From assembly GCF_004349105.1 (NCBI RefSeq), contig NZ_SMLB01000004.1, forward strand, positions 186,001-250,000: 64,000 bases of DNA, given 5' to 3'. The notes under the pieces are model-generated. The model was not told where the DNA came from, did no database searches, and saw only the letters and a list, made by a program, of their open reading frames with translations. The position numbers and the translations under genes were made by a program. The stretch's first letter is position 1; each line of letters begins with the position of its first letter. Positions 1 through 7,496 of the stretch are shown here, piece by piece. The DNA comes from Jiangella aurantiaca. GTDB taxonomy: Bacteria > Actinomycetota > Actinomycetes > Jiangellales > Jiangellaceae.

Positions 1-18
1 CCCGCCGACGCCGGCCCG

Positions 19-654
19 GTGACGGTCGTCCTCGTCGACGATCACGCCATGTTCCGCACCGGCGTCCGCGCCGAGCTCGCGCAGGCCCCGTCCGTCGACG
101 TCGTCGGCGAGGCGGCCGACACCGCCGAGGCGGTCGCGGTCGTGCTCCGGACCAAGCCCGAGGTCGTGCTGCTCGACGTGCACCTTCCCGGCGGCGGTGG
201 CGCCGAGGTGATCCGCCAGGTGCACCCGAAGGAGCCCAGTGTGCGGTTCCTGGCGCTGTCGGTGTCCGACGCCGCCGAGGACGTCATCGGCACCATCCGC
301 GCCGGCGCCCGCGGCTACGTCACCAAGTCCATCACCGGCGACGACCTCGTCTCCGCCATCGGCCGGGTGGCCGACGGCGACGCCGTCTTCTCGCCCCGGC
401 TGGCCGGGTTCGTGCTCGACGCCTTCGCCGGCACCGAGGCGCCGTCCGTCGACGACGACCTCGACCGCCTCACCCAGCGCGAGCGCGAGGTGCTGCGGCT
501 GATCGCCCGCGGCTACGCGTACAAAGAGATCGCCAAGGAGCTGTTCATCTCGGTCAAGACGGTCGAGACGCACGTGTCGGCGGTGCTGCGCAAGCTGCAG
601 CTGTCCAACCGGTACGAGCTGACCCGGTGGGCGACCGACCGCCGCCTGGTCTGA
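19..654 (+). CDS. LuxR/NarL-type response regulator
   Basis: Cytoplasmic two-component response regulator, DNA-binding when phosphorylated. The N-terminal receiver domain (about residues 1-120) has the acidic pair D7/D8, phospho-acceptor D53 in LLDVHLP, the switch residue S81 and K103. The C-terminal LuxR-type HTH (about 151-211) carries LTQREREVLRLIARG and SVKTVETHV, the recognition-helix signature. At 211 aa it is full family length. The GTG at 19 gives a start exactly at the receiver beta-strand; the frame is also open to the window edge, so an upstream start or overlap with a partner histidine kinase outside the window cannot be excluded. Family assignment is firm; target genes are unknown. 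Confidence 0.93.
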   Translation: MTVVLVDDHAMFRTGVRAELAQAPSVDVVGEAADTAEAVAVVLRTKPEVVLLDVHLPGGGGAEVIRQVHPKEPSVRFLALSVSDAAEDVIGTIRAGARGYVTKSITGDDLVSAIGRVADGDAVFSPRLAGFVLDAFAGTEAPSVDDDLDRLTQREREVLRLIARGYAYKEIAKELFISVKTVETHVSAVLRKLQLSNRYELTRWATDRRLV

Positions 655-899
655 TCGACGACGATCGCCTGGCCACACTCGCCCGGGGAGCACCTCACTC
701 GCTCCGATGACCGCACCGGGACCGGATTTGCATGGTGTACGGCTCTGCGACGGTCGAGGTGTGCGCCAGACGCGTGACGATGTGACTTCTCCAGGAGCAG
801 CACGAGCCCGCGTGCCGCCGGACTCCCGGCACACATGCTGCAGATCCCCGGCCCGCGGTCGGCCCGTTCACGGCGTTCGACCGTTCTCGCGTCACTTCA

Positions 900-957
900 C
901 TAGGCGTCTTCCCGCTCCACCAGGAATGCATGGCTGGTAGGGCGGGAGAACGCCTAG
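900..957. repeat. Palindromic repeat copy A (hairpin, CATGC-type centre)
   Basis: Outer arms ctaggcgt and acgcctag pair perfectly; the inner arms (908-923 with 934-949) pair imperfectly around the centre gaatgcatgg. The 8-nt left end and the 15-nt core caccaggaatgcatg (918-932) recur at the same spacing at 63233-63265 near the other end of the window, so this is a dispersed element rather than a private terminator. Confidence 0.7.
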
Positions 958-973
958 CGAGGTGGACGAGGCC

Positions 974-991
974 TGCGATCGTGGTGACGCT
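974..991 (-). repeat. Copy of the agcgtcaccacgattgca repeat block
   Basis: The minus strand reads agcgtcaccacgatcgca, matching 17 of 18 positions of the block at 25789-25806 and 42591-42608. It lies 16 bp beyond hairpin copy A, so two sub-blocks of the same mosaic repeat family are adjacent here. Confidence 0.6.
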
Positions 992-1077
992 GGGGTGATC
1001 CTGATCGTGGCCCTGCTGCACCGGAGTACGACACGGCGTAGTAGGCTGCTTCCCGCCTCGACGCAGGAAGGGTGATC

Positions 1078-1434
1078 ATGGAGTTCGTCTACGACCTGGT
1101 GCTCGTGCTGCACTTCTTCGGCCTGGCCAGCCTGCTCGGCGGGATCATGGTCCAGCTGAGCGCCCGGGACGGCCGCGTCGTGAACATGGCGATGCTGCAC
1201 GGCGCGCTGACGCAGCTCGTCACCGGCGTGGCGATGGTCGGCATGGCCTCCGGGATCGATTCTCTCGACAAGGATGTCAACAACGCGAAGATCGGCGTGA
1301 AACTGGTCATCGTGCTGATCATCACCGCGCTTGCCTTCGCGAACCGGAAACGCACGACCATCGCCGACGGATTGTTCTTCGCCCTGTTCGGGTTGTCCGC
1401 GGCGAATGTCGTGATCGCCGTCTTCTGGAACTGA
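1078..1434 (+). CDS. Small integral membrane protein, 118 aa
   Basis: Hypothetical protein with about four hydrophobic helices: residues near 1-25 (FVYDLVLVLHFFGLASLLGG), 40-60, 75-90 (VKLVIVLIITALAFANR) and 97-117. The ATG at 1078 is preferred over the GTG at 1072 because aggaagg (1065-1071) sits 6 nt upstream. Compact four-helix proteins of this kind are common in actinomycetes, but no function can be read from the sequence. It appears monocistronic, about 85 bp before a separate secreted-protein gene. Confidence 0.75.
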   Translation: MEFVYDLVLVLHFFGLASLLGGIMVQLSARDGRVVNMAMLHGALTQLVTGVAMVGMASGIDSLDKDVNNAKIGVKLVIVLIITALAFANRKRTTIADGLFFALFGLSAANVVIAVFWN

Positions 1435-1519
1435 TCCCGGCGGCCCGGAGGGGGCGGTTCACGGATGCGTCGCCGTCGGTTAGGGTGACGGCAGCCGAGC
1501 CTGACTGGGAGGTCCGCGA

Positions 1520-1942
1520 GTGACGCCGATCCGGCGCCTGGCCGCCGCCGCGGCCGCGACGATTCTGACGAGTGTGCTGGTCGCGGGCGCGTCCCCGACG
1601 GCGTCCGCTGCCGAGCACGACGGCGCGTGCCAAGGCTTGGAGCTGTGCCTCTACTACAACTCCGGGCAGGCCGGCGCGCTGCACGACTTCCGCTACCGGG
1701 TGAGCGACTTCGCGCCGTACCGCTTCCTCGGCACTGGCACGGGCGCCGGTAGCCCGGTGAAGAACAATGCCGCGTCGGCGGCGAATCGCGATGGCTATTT
1801 CACCGCGCGCGTCTACTTCAATTCCGGTTATGCTGGCCCGGCTGACGACGTGCCGCCGTTGTCCGCGCGGAATCTCGGCGACACGTACAACGACAACGCA
1901 TCGTTCAACTGGTGCCACCAGCAGCCCCTGGTGTGCGGCTGA
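1520..1942 (+). CDS. Secreted I36-type peptidase inhibitor family protein
   Basis: 140-aa exported protein. A Tat/Sec-like signal peptide (basic MTPIRR, then an Ala-rich hydrophobic stretch ending near ASA, about residue 31) precedes a small domain. That domain has four Cys and the tandem motifs LCLYYNSGQAG and ARVYFNSGYAG, typical of the beta/gamma-crystallin-like inhibitor I36 family (Streptomyces SMI type). The family is known as extracellular metalloprotease inhibitors; inhibition by this protein is inference. GTG start with gggagg at 1507-1512. Only 24 bp separate it from the next lipoprotein gene, so co-transcription is possible. Confidence 0.8.
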   Translation: MTPIRRLAAAAAATILTSVLVAGASPTASAAEHDGACQGLELCLYYNSGQAGALHDFRYRVSDFAPYRFLGTGTGAGSPVKNNAASAANRDGYFTARVYFNSGYAGPADDVPPLSARNLGDTYNDNASFNWCHQQPLVCG

Positions 1943-1966
1943 CCGGTGGCCGCGAAAGGCCGTGGC

Positions 1967-2902
1967 ATGACCGCCCGTGTGCTCGTCCGTACCGCCGTCC
2001 TGCTCGCCCTGCCTGGAGCCGGGTGCGCGGCCGCGCCCGCCGACGTCGCCGTCGAGTCGCCGGGCGGGGGAGCCGCGGTGGCCGGGGCCGTGCCGGCGCG
2101 GGCTGCCGGGCCGGCGCAGGCGGCGGGGCTGACGCTGCCGCTCGACGCGTACGCGTTCAGCGCCGCCGAGGACCAGCTGCTCGGCCGGGCCGCTGCGGCG
2201 CACGTACGCGACTGCGCCGCGAGGCTGGGCCTCGACGCCGCGGCCGTCGACCCGCTGCCGTTCGGCACCGCCGCCGAGTCGGCATCGGCCGCGGCCGGCC
2301 GCCACGACCGCCGGTACGCCGTCGCCGACCCCGAGATCGCCGCCACGCACGGCTACCACCCGCCGTCCACCGTCGACGTGCGGCGCGAGTTCTACGAGGC
2401 GCACACCGACGCCGAGCTGGCGGTCCTGGTCGGCGTGACGGCCGGCGGCGCCCCGGCCGCGCGCGACGGCGTCCCCGAGGGCGGCTGCATCGGCGCGGCG
2501 GCACGCGCCACGGCGGTCGCCGACGAGGCTGCGCTGCGGGCCGGCCAGGACCTGGTCTCCGCCGTCCAGTCCGAGGCCTGGCACGCCGCACTCGCCGATC
2601 CTCGGGTGCTCGACGCGTTCGCGGCCTGGTCGGCGTGCATGGCCGACGCGGGGTATCGGTACGCCGCGCCCATGGACGCCAACGACGACCCGCGCTGGTG
2701 GACGTCCGAGACGGCCGGCCCCGAAGAGATCGCCACCGCCGTCGCCGACGTCGCCTGCAAGGAGTCCACCGGCCTGATCCCCGCCTGGTCCGCCGTCGAG
2801 GCCGACTACCAGGCCCGGTTCATTGCGGCCAACCAAGCGGAGCTGGACGCCTACCGCGCGCTGCTCGACCAGCAGGTGTCCGCCGTGTCCACGGCCAGGT
2901 GA
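1967..2902 (+). CDS. Putative lipoprotein, 311 aa, unknown function
   Basis: Starts MTARVLVRTAVLL and has a lipobox LPGAGC with Cys20, so it is probably a surface-anchored lipoprotein. The mature part is Ala-rich with about four further Cys (DC near residue 84, GGCIG, SACMAD and VACKES), which could form two disulfides outside the cell. Repeated 'D-C/A-C' spacing resembles other actinomycete secreted proteins with conserved Cys, but no named family is recognised. ATG 1967 is preferred over GTG 1946 since the signal peptide follows it directly. Its last 83 bp overlap, antisense, the end of the convergent membrane-protein gene. Confidence 0.7.
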   Translation: MTARVLVRTAVLLALPGAGCAAAPADVAVESPGGGAAVAGAVPARAAGPAQAAGLTLPLDAYAFSAAEDQLLGRAAAAHVRDCAARLGLDAAAVDPLPFGTAAESASAAAGRHDRRYAVADPEIAATHGYHPPSTVDVRREFYEAHTDAELAVLVGVTAGGAPAARDGVPEGGCIGAAARATAVADEAALRAGQDLVSAVQSEAWHAALADPRVLDAFAAWSACMADAGYRYAAPMDANDDPRWWTSETAGPEEIATAVADVACKESTGLIPAWSAVEADYQARFIAANQAELDAYRALLDQQVSAVSTAR

Positions 2903-3557
2903 TCAGGGCCCACACCGCGGCGATGAGCACCGTCTCGACCACCACGTACCAGGGCCAAGGACCGAACAGGTCGAGCACCGACGCCGAGTCCGGCTTGGCG
3001 TTGAGGAAGCCGTAGTTCGTGTCGGCCGCCACGTTGAACGTGAACACCGTCACCGCCCACACCGCCGTCGCCGTCACCGCCACTCGGTACGAGTCCCAGC
3101 CGGGCCGGATCCCCAGCCCCCACGTCAGGAAGATCGCCGCGACGACGGTCATGCCGTGCATCGACCAGTAGAGGATGAACGCGGGGTCGGGGAACTCAGC
3201 GTCGAGATCCGGGGTGAGGATCGGCTGGATGCTGAGGGTGATGCCCCAGTAGAACGTCAGCGCGGCCGACCACCGCCGGCGCGTCAGGAGCGCGTGGATC
3301 GCCGCCAGCCAGGCCAAGTCGCACAGCTGTATCGGCAACGAGAGGCCCACGTCGAAGCGGCCGGGCAGGTTGAAGTACACCTGCAGCGGCAGCGTCAGTG
3401 CCAGGAAGACGAGCGCGAACCCGGCGCTGAGCCGGTCCGCCCCGCGGGTGCCGCGGGCCGCGCGTCCCCGCCGCACCAGCCACCAGGCCAGAGCGGCCAG
3501 GACCACCAGTACGGCCACGTGGGAGGGGCCATACGGCGTGAAGGTGTCGCCCGGCAT
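2820..3557 (-). CDS. TIGR02206 (YwaF-like) integral membrane protein
   Basis: About 245 aa with six to seven transmembrane helices. Characteristic features are the PYGPSH opening, a LPIQLCDLAWLAA segment, and AFILYWSMHGMTVVAAIFLTWG; these match the conserved HxxQLC/LHLCD and H-rich helix pattern of the TIGR02206 family, whose function is unknown. Start taken at MPGDTFTPYG (3557); an alternative ATG lies five codons upstream at 3572. Its C-terminus (Arg/Pro-rich, low complexity) runs 83 bp into the 3' end of the opposite gene, which may mean the tail is unconserved. Confidence 0.8.
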   Translation of the reverse strand: MPGDTFTPYGPSHVAVLVVLAALAWWLVRRGRAARGTRGADRLSAGFALVFLALTLPLQVYFNLPGRFDVGLSLPIQLCDLAWLAAIHALLTRRRWSAALTFYWGITLSIQPILTPDLDAEFPDPAFILYWSMHGMTVVAAIFLTWGLGIRPGWDSYRVAVTATAVWAVTVFTFNVAADTNYGFLNAKPDSASVLDLFGPWPWYVVVETVLIAAVWALITWPWTRRTPAGRAARGRRPAPLGWPQ

Positions 3558-3726
3558 CGATACCGCTCCCACCCTGTACGGTTCCCGTCCGGCGCGAGGT
3601 CATGCGCGTGGGCAGCCGATCGCAGCCGCGTTCGTAAGCGTGTTCGGGCGGAGTGTGTCGGCGGTCGGGCATAGGCTGGGTGCGCCAGCGCCAAGCGAGT
3701 GAGAAGGCGAGTGTGACCCGCCGGCA

Positions 3727-6039
3727 ATGAGTGCCCTGTTCGACGACCTCACCCTGACCGAGGCGGCCCAGCCGAACAAGCCGGTCAAGCGGCGGTCTCG
3801 CGACCCCGAAGCGCTGCTCGGCGGCCTCAATGGGCCGCAGCGCGAGGCCGTGACCCACAAGGGGTCGCCGCTGCTCATCGTCGCCGGGGCGGGGTCGGGC
3901 AAGACGCGGGTGCTGACACGGCGCATCGCCTACCTGCTGGGTGAGCGCAACGCGCACCCGGGCTCCATTCTCGCCATCACGTTCACCAACAAGGCCGCCG
4001 GCGAGATGAAGGAGCGCGTCGCCGACCTCGTCGGGAAGCGCTCCGACATCATGTGGGTGTCCACGTTCCACTCCGCGTGCGTGCGCATCCTGCGGCGCGA
4101 GGCCAAGCACTTCGGCTACACCTCGTCGTTCTCCATCTACGACCAGGCCGACTCCCAGCGGCTGATGGCCATGGTGTGCCGCGAGCTCGACCTCGACCCG
4201 CGTCGCTACCAGCCGCGCCAGTTCAGCTACGCCATCAGCAACTTCAAGAACGAGCTGATCGACTACGAGACCGCGCTGGCCAGGGCCGACACCCACCACG
4301 AGAAGATGGTGGCCGAGGCGTACGAGCTGTACCAGCGCCGGCTCGCCGAGGCCAACGCGTTCGACTTCGACGACCTCATCATGACGACGGTGCACCTGCT
4401 GCAGGCGTTCCCCGACGTCGCGGAGAACTACCGGCGGCGGTTCCGGCACATCCTGGTCGACGAGTACCAGGACACCAACCATGCCCAGTACGTGCTGGTG
4501 CGCGAGCTGGTCGGCACCGGCGTCATCTCCGGAGAGGACGAGCCCGCGGTGCCGCCGGCCGAGCTGTGCGTGGTGGGCGACGCCGACCAGTCCATCTACG
4601 CGTTCCGCGGCGCCACCATCCGCAACATCCTCCAGTTCGAGGAGGACTACCCCGACACCCGGGTGATCCTGCTGGAGCAGAACTACCGCTCGACGCAGAC
4701 CATCCTGTCCGCCGCCAACGCCGTCATCGCGCGCAACCCCGGCCGCAAGCCGAAGCGGCTGTGGAGCGACAGCGGGGACGGCGCCAAGATCGTCGGATAC
4801 GTGGCCGACGACGAGCACGCCGAGGCGCAGTTCGTCGCCGACGAGATCGACCGGCTCACCGACGAGGGGCTGGTCAGGACCGGCGACGTCGCGGTGTTCT
4901 ACCGCACCAACGCCCAGTCCCGCGTGCTGGAGGAGATCTTCGTCCGGGTCGGCCTGCCCTACCGCGTCGTCGGCGGCACCCGGTTCTACGAGCGGCGCGA
5001 GATCCGCGACGCGCTGGCGTACCTGCGGTTCCTGGCCAACCCCGAAGACTCCGTGTCGCTGCGGCGCATCCTCAACGTCCCGAAGCGCGGCATCGGCGAC
5101 CGCGCCGAGGCCATGGTCGAGGCGCTGGCCCAGCGCGACCGGACGACGTTCTTCCAGGCGCTGCGCCGCGCGGCCGACGCGCCCGGCATCGCCACCCGCT
5201 CGGTCAACGCCATCGAGGGGTTCGTCGAACTGACCGACGAGCTGCGGGCGCTGGTCGACGACGGCGTCGGGCCGGCCGCCGTCCTCGAGGCGACGCTCGA
5301 CCGCACCGGGTACGTCGCGGAGCTGTCCGAGTCCGACGACCCGCAAGACGAGACCCGCCTCGACAACCTCCGCGAGCTGGTCGCCGTCGCCGGAGAGTAC
5401 GAGGCGAGCGAAGACTCCGACGGCTCGCTGTCCGGGTTCCTCGAGCAGGTCAGCCTGGTCGCCGACGCCGACGAGATCCCCGAGGGCGACGACCACGACG
5501 GCATGGTCACGCTGATGACGCTGCACACCGCCAAGGGCCTGGAATTCCCGGTGGTGTTCCTCACCGGCCTCGAGGACGGCGTCTTCCCGCACCAGCGCTC
5601 GCTCGGCGGCAACTCCCAAGAGCTCGAGGAGGAGCGCCGGCTCGCCTACGTGGGCATCACCCGGGCGCGCGAGCGGCTGTACCTGTCGCGGGCGTTGCTG
5701 CGCAGCGCGTGGGGATCGCCGGCGCACAACCCGGCATCGCGGTTCCTCGCCGAGATCCCCGACGAGCTGATCGACTGGCGCCGCACCGAGGCCGACCAGG
5801 TCAAGTGGAACACGCCGCCGCCACCGCGCCGGCAGCCGGTCAGTGGCCGGTCCAGCGGCGCCGGCAACCGGCCGGTCATCTCGCTGTCGCCCGGCGACCG
5901 CGTCACCCACGACGCGTTCGGCCTCGGCACTGTCGTCGCGACCAACGGCCAGGGTGAGCACGCGCAGGCCACCGTCGACTTCGGCGAGTCCGGGCTGAAG
6001 ACGCTGCTGCTGCGCTACGCCCCGGTCGAGAAGCTCTGA
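3727..6039 (+). CDS. pcrA: ATP-dependent DNA helicase PcrA/UvrD
   Basis: 770-aa superfamily 1A helicase, 3'-5' DNA unwinding in repair and replication restart. Visible motifs: Q-motif LNGPQREAV (about 34-42), Walker A AGAGSGKT (53-60), TFTNKAA, Walker B LVDEYQDTN (D245 E246), GDADQSIYAFRGA, LEQNYRS, VMTLHTAKGLEFP and AYVGITRARERL. The C-terminus has the Tudor-like RNA-polymerase-binding fold (DRVTHDAFGLGTVV...) that separates PcrA/UvrD from RecB-type helicases. Length fits the family. A second PcrA-type start context is not needed: ATG follows a GTGACCCGCCGGCA leader without a strong Shine-Dalgarno. Downstream is the palindrome-bracketed endonuclease cassette. Confidence 0.96.
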   Translation: MSALFDDLTLTEAAQPNKPVKRRSRDPEALLGGLNGPQREAVTHKGSPLLIVAGAGSGKTRVLTRRIAYLLGERNAHPGSILAITFTNKAAGEMKERVADLVGKRSDIMWVSTFHSACVRILRREAKHFGYTSSFSIYDQADSQRLMAMVCRELDLDPRRYQPRQFSYAISNFKNELIDYETALARADTHHEKMVAEAYELYQRRLAEANAFDFDDLIMTTVHLLQAFPDVAENYRRRFRHILVDEYQDTNHAQYVLVRELVGTGVISGEDEPAVPPAELCVVGDADQSIYAFRGATIRNILQFEEDYPDTRVILLEQNYRSTQTILSAANAVIARNPGRKPKRLWSDSGDGAKIVGYVADDEHAEAQFVADEIDRLTDEGLVRTGDVAVFYRTNAQSRVLEEIFVRVGLPYRVVGGTRFYERREIRDALAYLRFLANPEDSVSLRRILNVPKRGIGDRAEAMVEALAQRDRTTFFQALRRAADAPGIATRSVNAIEGFVELTDELRALVDDGVGPAAVLEATLDRTGYVAELSESDDPQDETRLDNLRELVAVAGEYEASEDSDGSLSGFLEQVSLVADADEIPEGDDHDGMVTLMTLHTAKGLEFPVVFLTGLEDGVFPHQRSLGGNSQELEEERRLAYVGITRARERLYLSRALLRSAWGSPAHNPASRFLAEIPDELIDWRRTEADQVKWNTPPPPRRQPVSGRSSGAGNRPVISLSPGDRVTHDAFGLGTVVATNGQGEHAQATVDFGESGLKTLLLRYAPVEKL

Positions 6040-6329
6040 GCCGGCTCCGCCACCCGCCGCCGCCCGTTCCGATACAGGACGACGGCGGCGGTGATGCTCG
6101 CGGCGGCCGGCGCGATGACGAGGGGCCAGACGATCACGGGTGACAGCACGTCGCCGAGCTGCTCGAACTGGTCAACCACGTCGCCAACGCCCGCGCCGCC
6201 GGCGACCGGGATTTCGAGGATCTCGGCCGTGCGCGCCTCGCCGACCTCACCGTCCACGTTGATCTTGGAGTAACCGGGGAGTTGCCGGGCGATTCGTCCG
6301 ATTGATTCCCCGATTACTCCAAGATCAAC
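6015..6329 (-). other. Open frame with a membrane-helix segment, partly inside the palindrome
   Basis: A minus-strand frame, ending at a TAG that overlaps the pcrA stop, is open back through the whole 72-bp palindrome. Its downstream part (about 6040-6256) encodes an acidic stretch followed by a plausible helix, SPVIVWPLVIAPAAASITAAVV, and a basic tail, like a small type I membrane protein. No start with a ribosome site is visible outside the palindrome. It may be the 3' remnant of a gene whose 5' end was displaced when the palindrome arrived, or a chance frame. Confidence 0.25.
6258..6329 (+). repeat. 72-bp palindrome, copy 1 (left boundary of endonuclease cassette)
   Basis: Arms of 24 bp when extended to 6257-6330, with one mismatch, starting gttgatcttggagtaa and ending with its complement, around a 26-nt centre. 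The reverse complement matches the second copy (7406-7477) at 69 of 72 positions, with no indels. It lies 3' of the endonuclease gene, 218 bp after the pcrA stop. Confidence 0.95.
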
Positions 6330-6376
6330 GCGGACGTAGCGGCAGGAAAGGCGGCGCTGCGCGAAAGGCGGTGGGA

Positions 6377-7393
6377 TCAGGCAGAGCGGCGGCGCTGGCG
6401 GTCGAGGGAGCGACGGACGCGGGCGCACAGCTGCGACGGACGGGCGAGATCGTCGGCCGTCACGCGGATGACCTCCCAGCCGTTGTCGCGCAGCACCTCG
6501 TCGCGAGCGATGTCGGTTCGCCAGCGTTTCCTGTTCGTCCGGTGGACGTCGCCCTCGTATTGGATGGCGACCTTGGCCTCCTCATACGCGAGGTCCGGCC
6601 GGCCGATCCAGCCGCCGTGATCGTCGAGCAGGTCGGGGTTGACCGCGGGCTCGGGCAGGCTCCCGTGGTCGACGAGGGTGAGCCGCAGCCGCGTCTCCTG
6701 CGGCGAGTCGACTCGGTTCCGGATCAGCCGGGCCAGCGACCGTGCCCGGACGATCCCGCGTCGCCGCCGAGCCGCGTCGGCAGTCTCGATGAGTCGTTCG
6801 GGCGTCGTCAGCCCGCGGCCCACCATCGCGTCGCCGACAACCACGAGGTCGACGTCGCCGAGCGTCAGGGACAGATCCAGCCACGTGCGCTCCGGCGTCG
6901 TGACTCGCAGGCCGCGGTGGATCGCGGCATCGTCCGGGCCGAGGCCCTCGTGTGGTTCCAGGCCCGGCCGCCGTCGCGGAACAGTCCCCGGCGGCACGAT
7001 CACCTGCACCGACGATGGCGGCTCCACCGGCAGTCCGTACCACGCCGCAGCCGTCGCGCCGTACAGCGCCGCATCGGCCGGCAATGCCAGCATCCACGCC
7101 CGCACGGCCCGCTCGCCATCCAGCGGCGACCCGCGCTCGGCGTAGACGCAGCGGTGCACCCGGACGTAGGTGCGCCGGCGCAGCTGCTCTGGCGTGACGT
7201 CGCAGGCCCGGCCCGCCGCCAGCGTGAACGCCGTCCCACGCAATGGCGCGGGTACCGGAGTCGGCGTGGGCCCGGGCGGTCGACGTAGCGGCGGCATGCG
7301 TTCACCGTCGCCGTACGCACGGCCCGCCGCCAGGCCGGAACGGCGAAATGTGGACAACTCCGCCGGCCGGCCGCCCCTGTGGGTGGTCGGCAC
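6377..7393 (-). CDS. DUF559/VSR-like endonuclease domain protein with AbiEi-like N-terminus
   Basis: Up to 338 aa. The N-terminal part (about 55-90: FTLAAGRACDVTPEQLRRR, YVRVHRCVYAE) resembles the winged-helix start of AbiEi-family antitoxins. The C-terminus (about 231-330) is a DUF559/VSR-type PD-(D/E)XK domain: SPQETRLR (E234), RPDLAY (D267), IQYEGDVH (E280, D282, H284) and DEVLRDNGWEVIRV. Putative catalytic residues are all present, so a DNA nicking or cutting activity is plausible but unproven. A later start, MPPLRR at 7297, would remove a low-complexity leader. The gene is bracketed by inverted palindromes and sits between pcrA and sdhB with no partner gene, which is unusual if it were a toxin-antitoxin component. 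Confidence 0.8.
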   Translation of the reverse strand: MPTTHRGGRPAELSTFRRSGLAAGRAYGDGERMPPLRRPPGPTPTPVPAPLRGTAFTLAAGRACDVTPEQLRRRTYVRVHRCVYAERGSPLDGERAVRAWMLALPADAALYGATAAAWYGLPVEPPSSVQVIVPPGTVPRRRPGLEPHEGLGPDDAAIHRGLRVTTPERTWLDLSLTLGDVDLVVVGDAMVGRGLTTPERLIETADAARRRRGIVRARSLARLIRNRVDSPQETRLRLTLVDHGSLPEPAVNPDLLDDHGGWIGRPDLAYEEAKVAIQYEGDVHRTNRKRWRTDIARDEVLRDNGWEVIRVTADDLARPSQLCARVRRSLDRQRRRSA

Positions 7394-7405
7394 GCCGCCA
7401 GCCGG

Positions 7406-7477
7406 GTTGATCTTGGAGTAACCGGGGGATCAATCGGACGAATCCCCCGGCAACTCCCCGGTTACTCCAAGATCAAC
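7406..7477 (-). repeat. 72-bp palindrome, copy 2 (right boundary of endonuclease cassette)
   Basis: Perfect 22-bp arms (7406-7427 and 7456-7477) around a 28-nt centre. An alternative inner hairpin is possible: ccgggggat at 7422-7430 can pair with atcccccgg at 7442-7450. It differs from the reverse complement of copy 1 at three positions, two of which improve pairing here. It lies between the endonuclease start and the sdhB 3' end, so it could also act as an sdh terminator. Confidence 0.95.
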
Positions 7478-7496
7478 GGGGAATCGGTGGGAGAAT

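Larger units (their letters stand above)
655..1077. other. 423-bp intergenic region with palindromic repeats
   Basis: No convincing gene. Its second half holds a 58-bp stem-loop at 900-957 and, just after, an 18-nt sequence at 974-991 that is the reverse complement of a block found in two other intergenic regions of the window. Short ORFs here have no family-like sequence. The promoter of the downstream membrane protein presumably lies in 992-1060. Confidence 0.6.
6258..7477. mobile_element. Putative mobile cassette: endonuclease gene between inverted palindromes
   Basis: The two near-identical 72-bp palindromes stand in inverted orientation at the ends of a 1220-bp segment containing a single gene for a VSR-fold endonuclease-like protein. 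The layout resembles a unit with terminal repeats, or REP-palindrome pairs that bracket RAYT transposases, but the enclosed protein is not a transposase. No target-site duplication is visible: bases outside the left end (cgtccac) and right end (ggggaat) differ. Mobility is inference. Confidence 0.4.

Noticed and set aside
3196-5961. Very long open frame antisense to pcrA
   Set aside because: High-GC codon bias leaves the opposite strand open; the translation is Val/Gly/Arg/Asp-rich with no domain, while pcrA is unmistakable.
6258-7477. Target-site duplication around the endonuclease cassette
   Set aside because: Flanking bases on the two sides do not match; no direct repeat seen.
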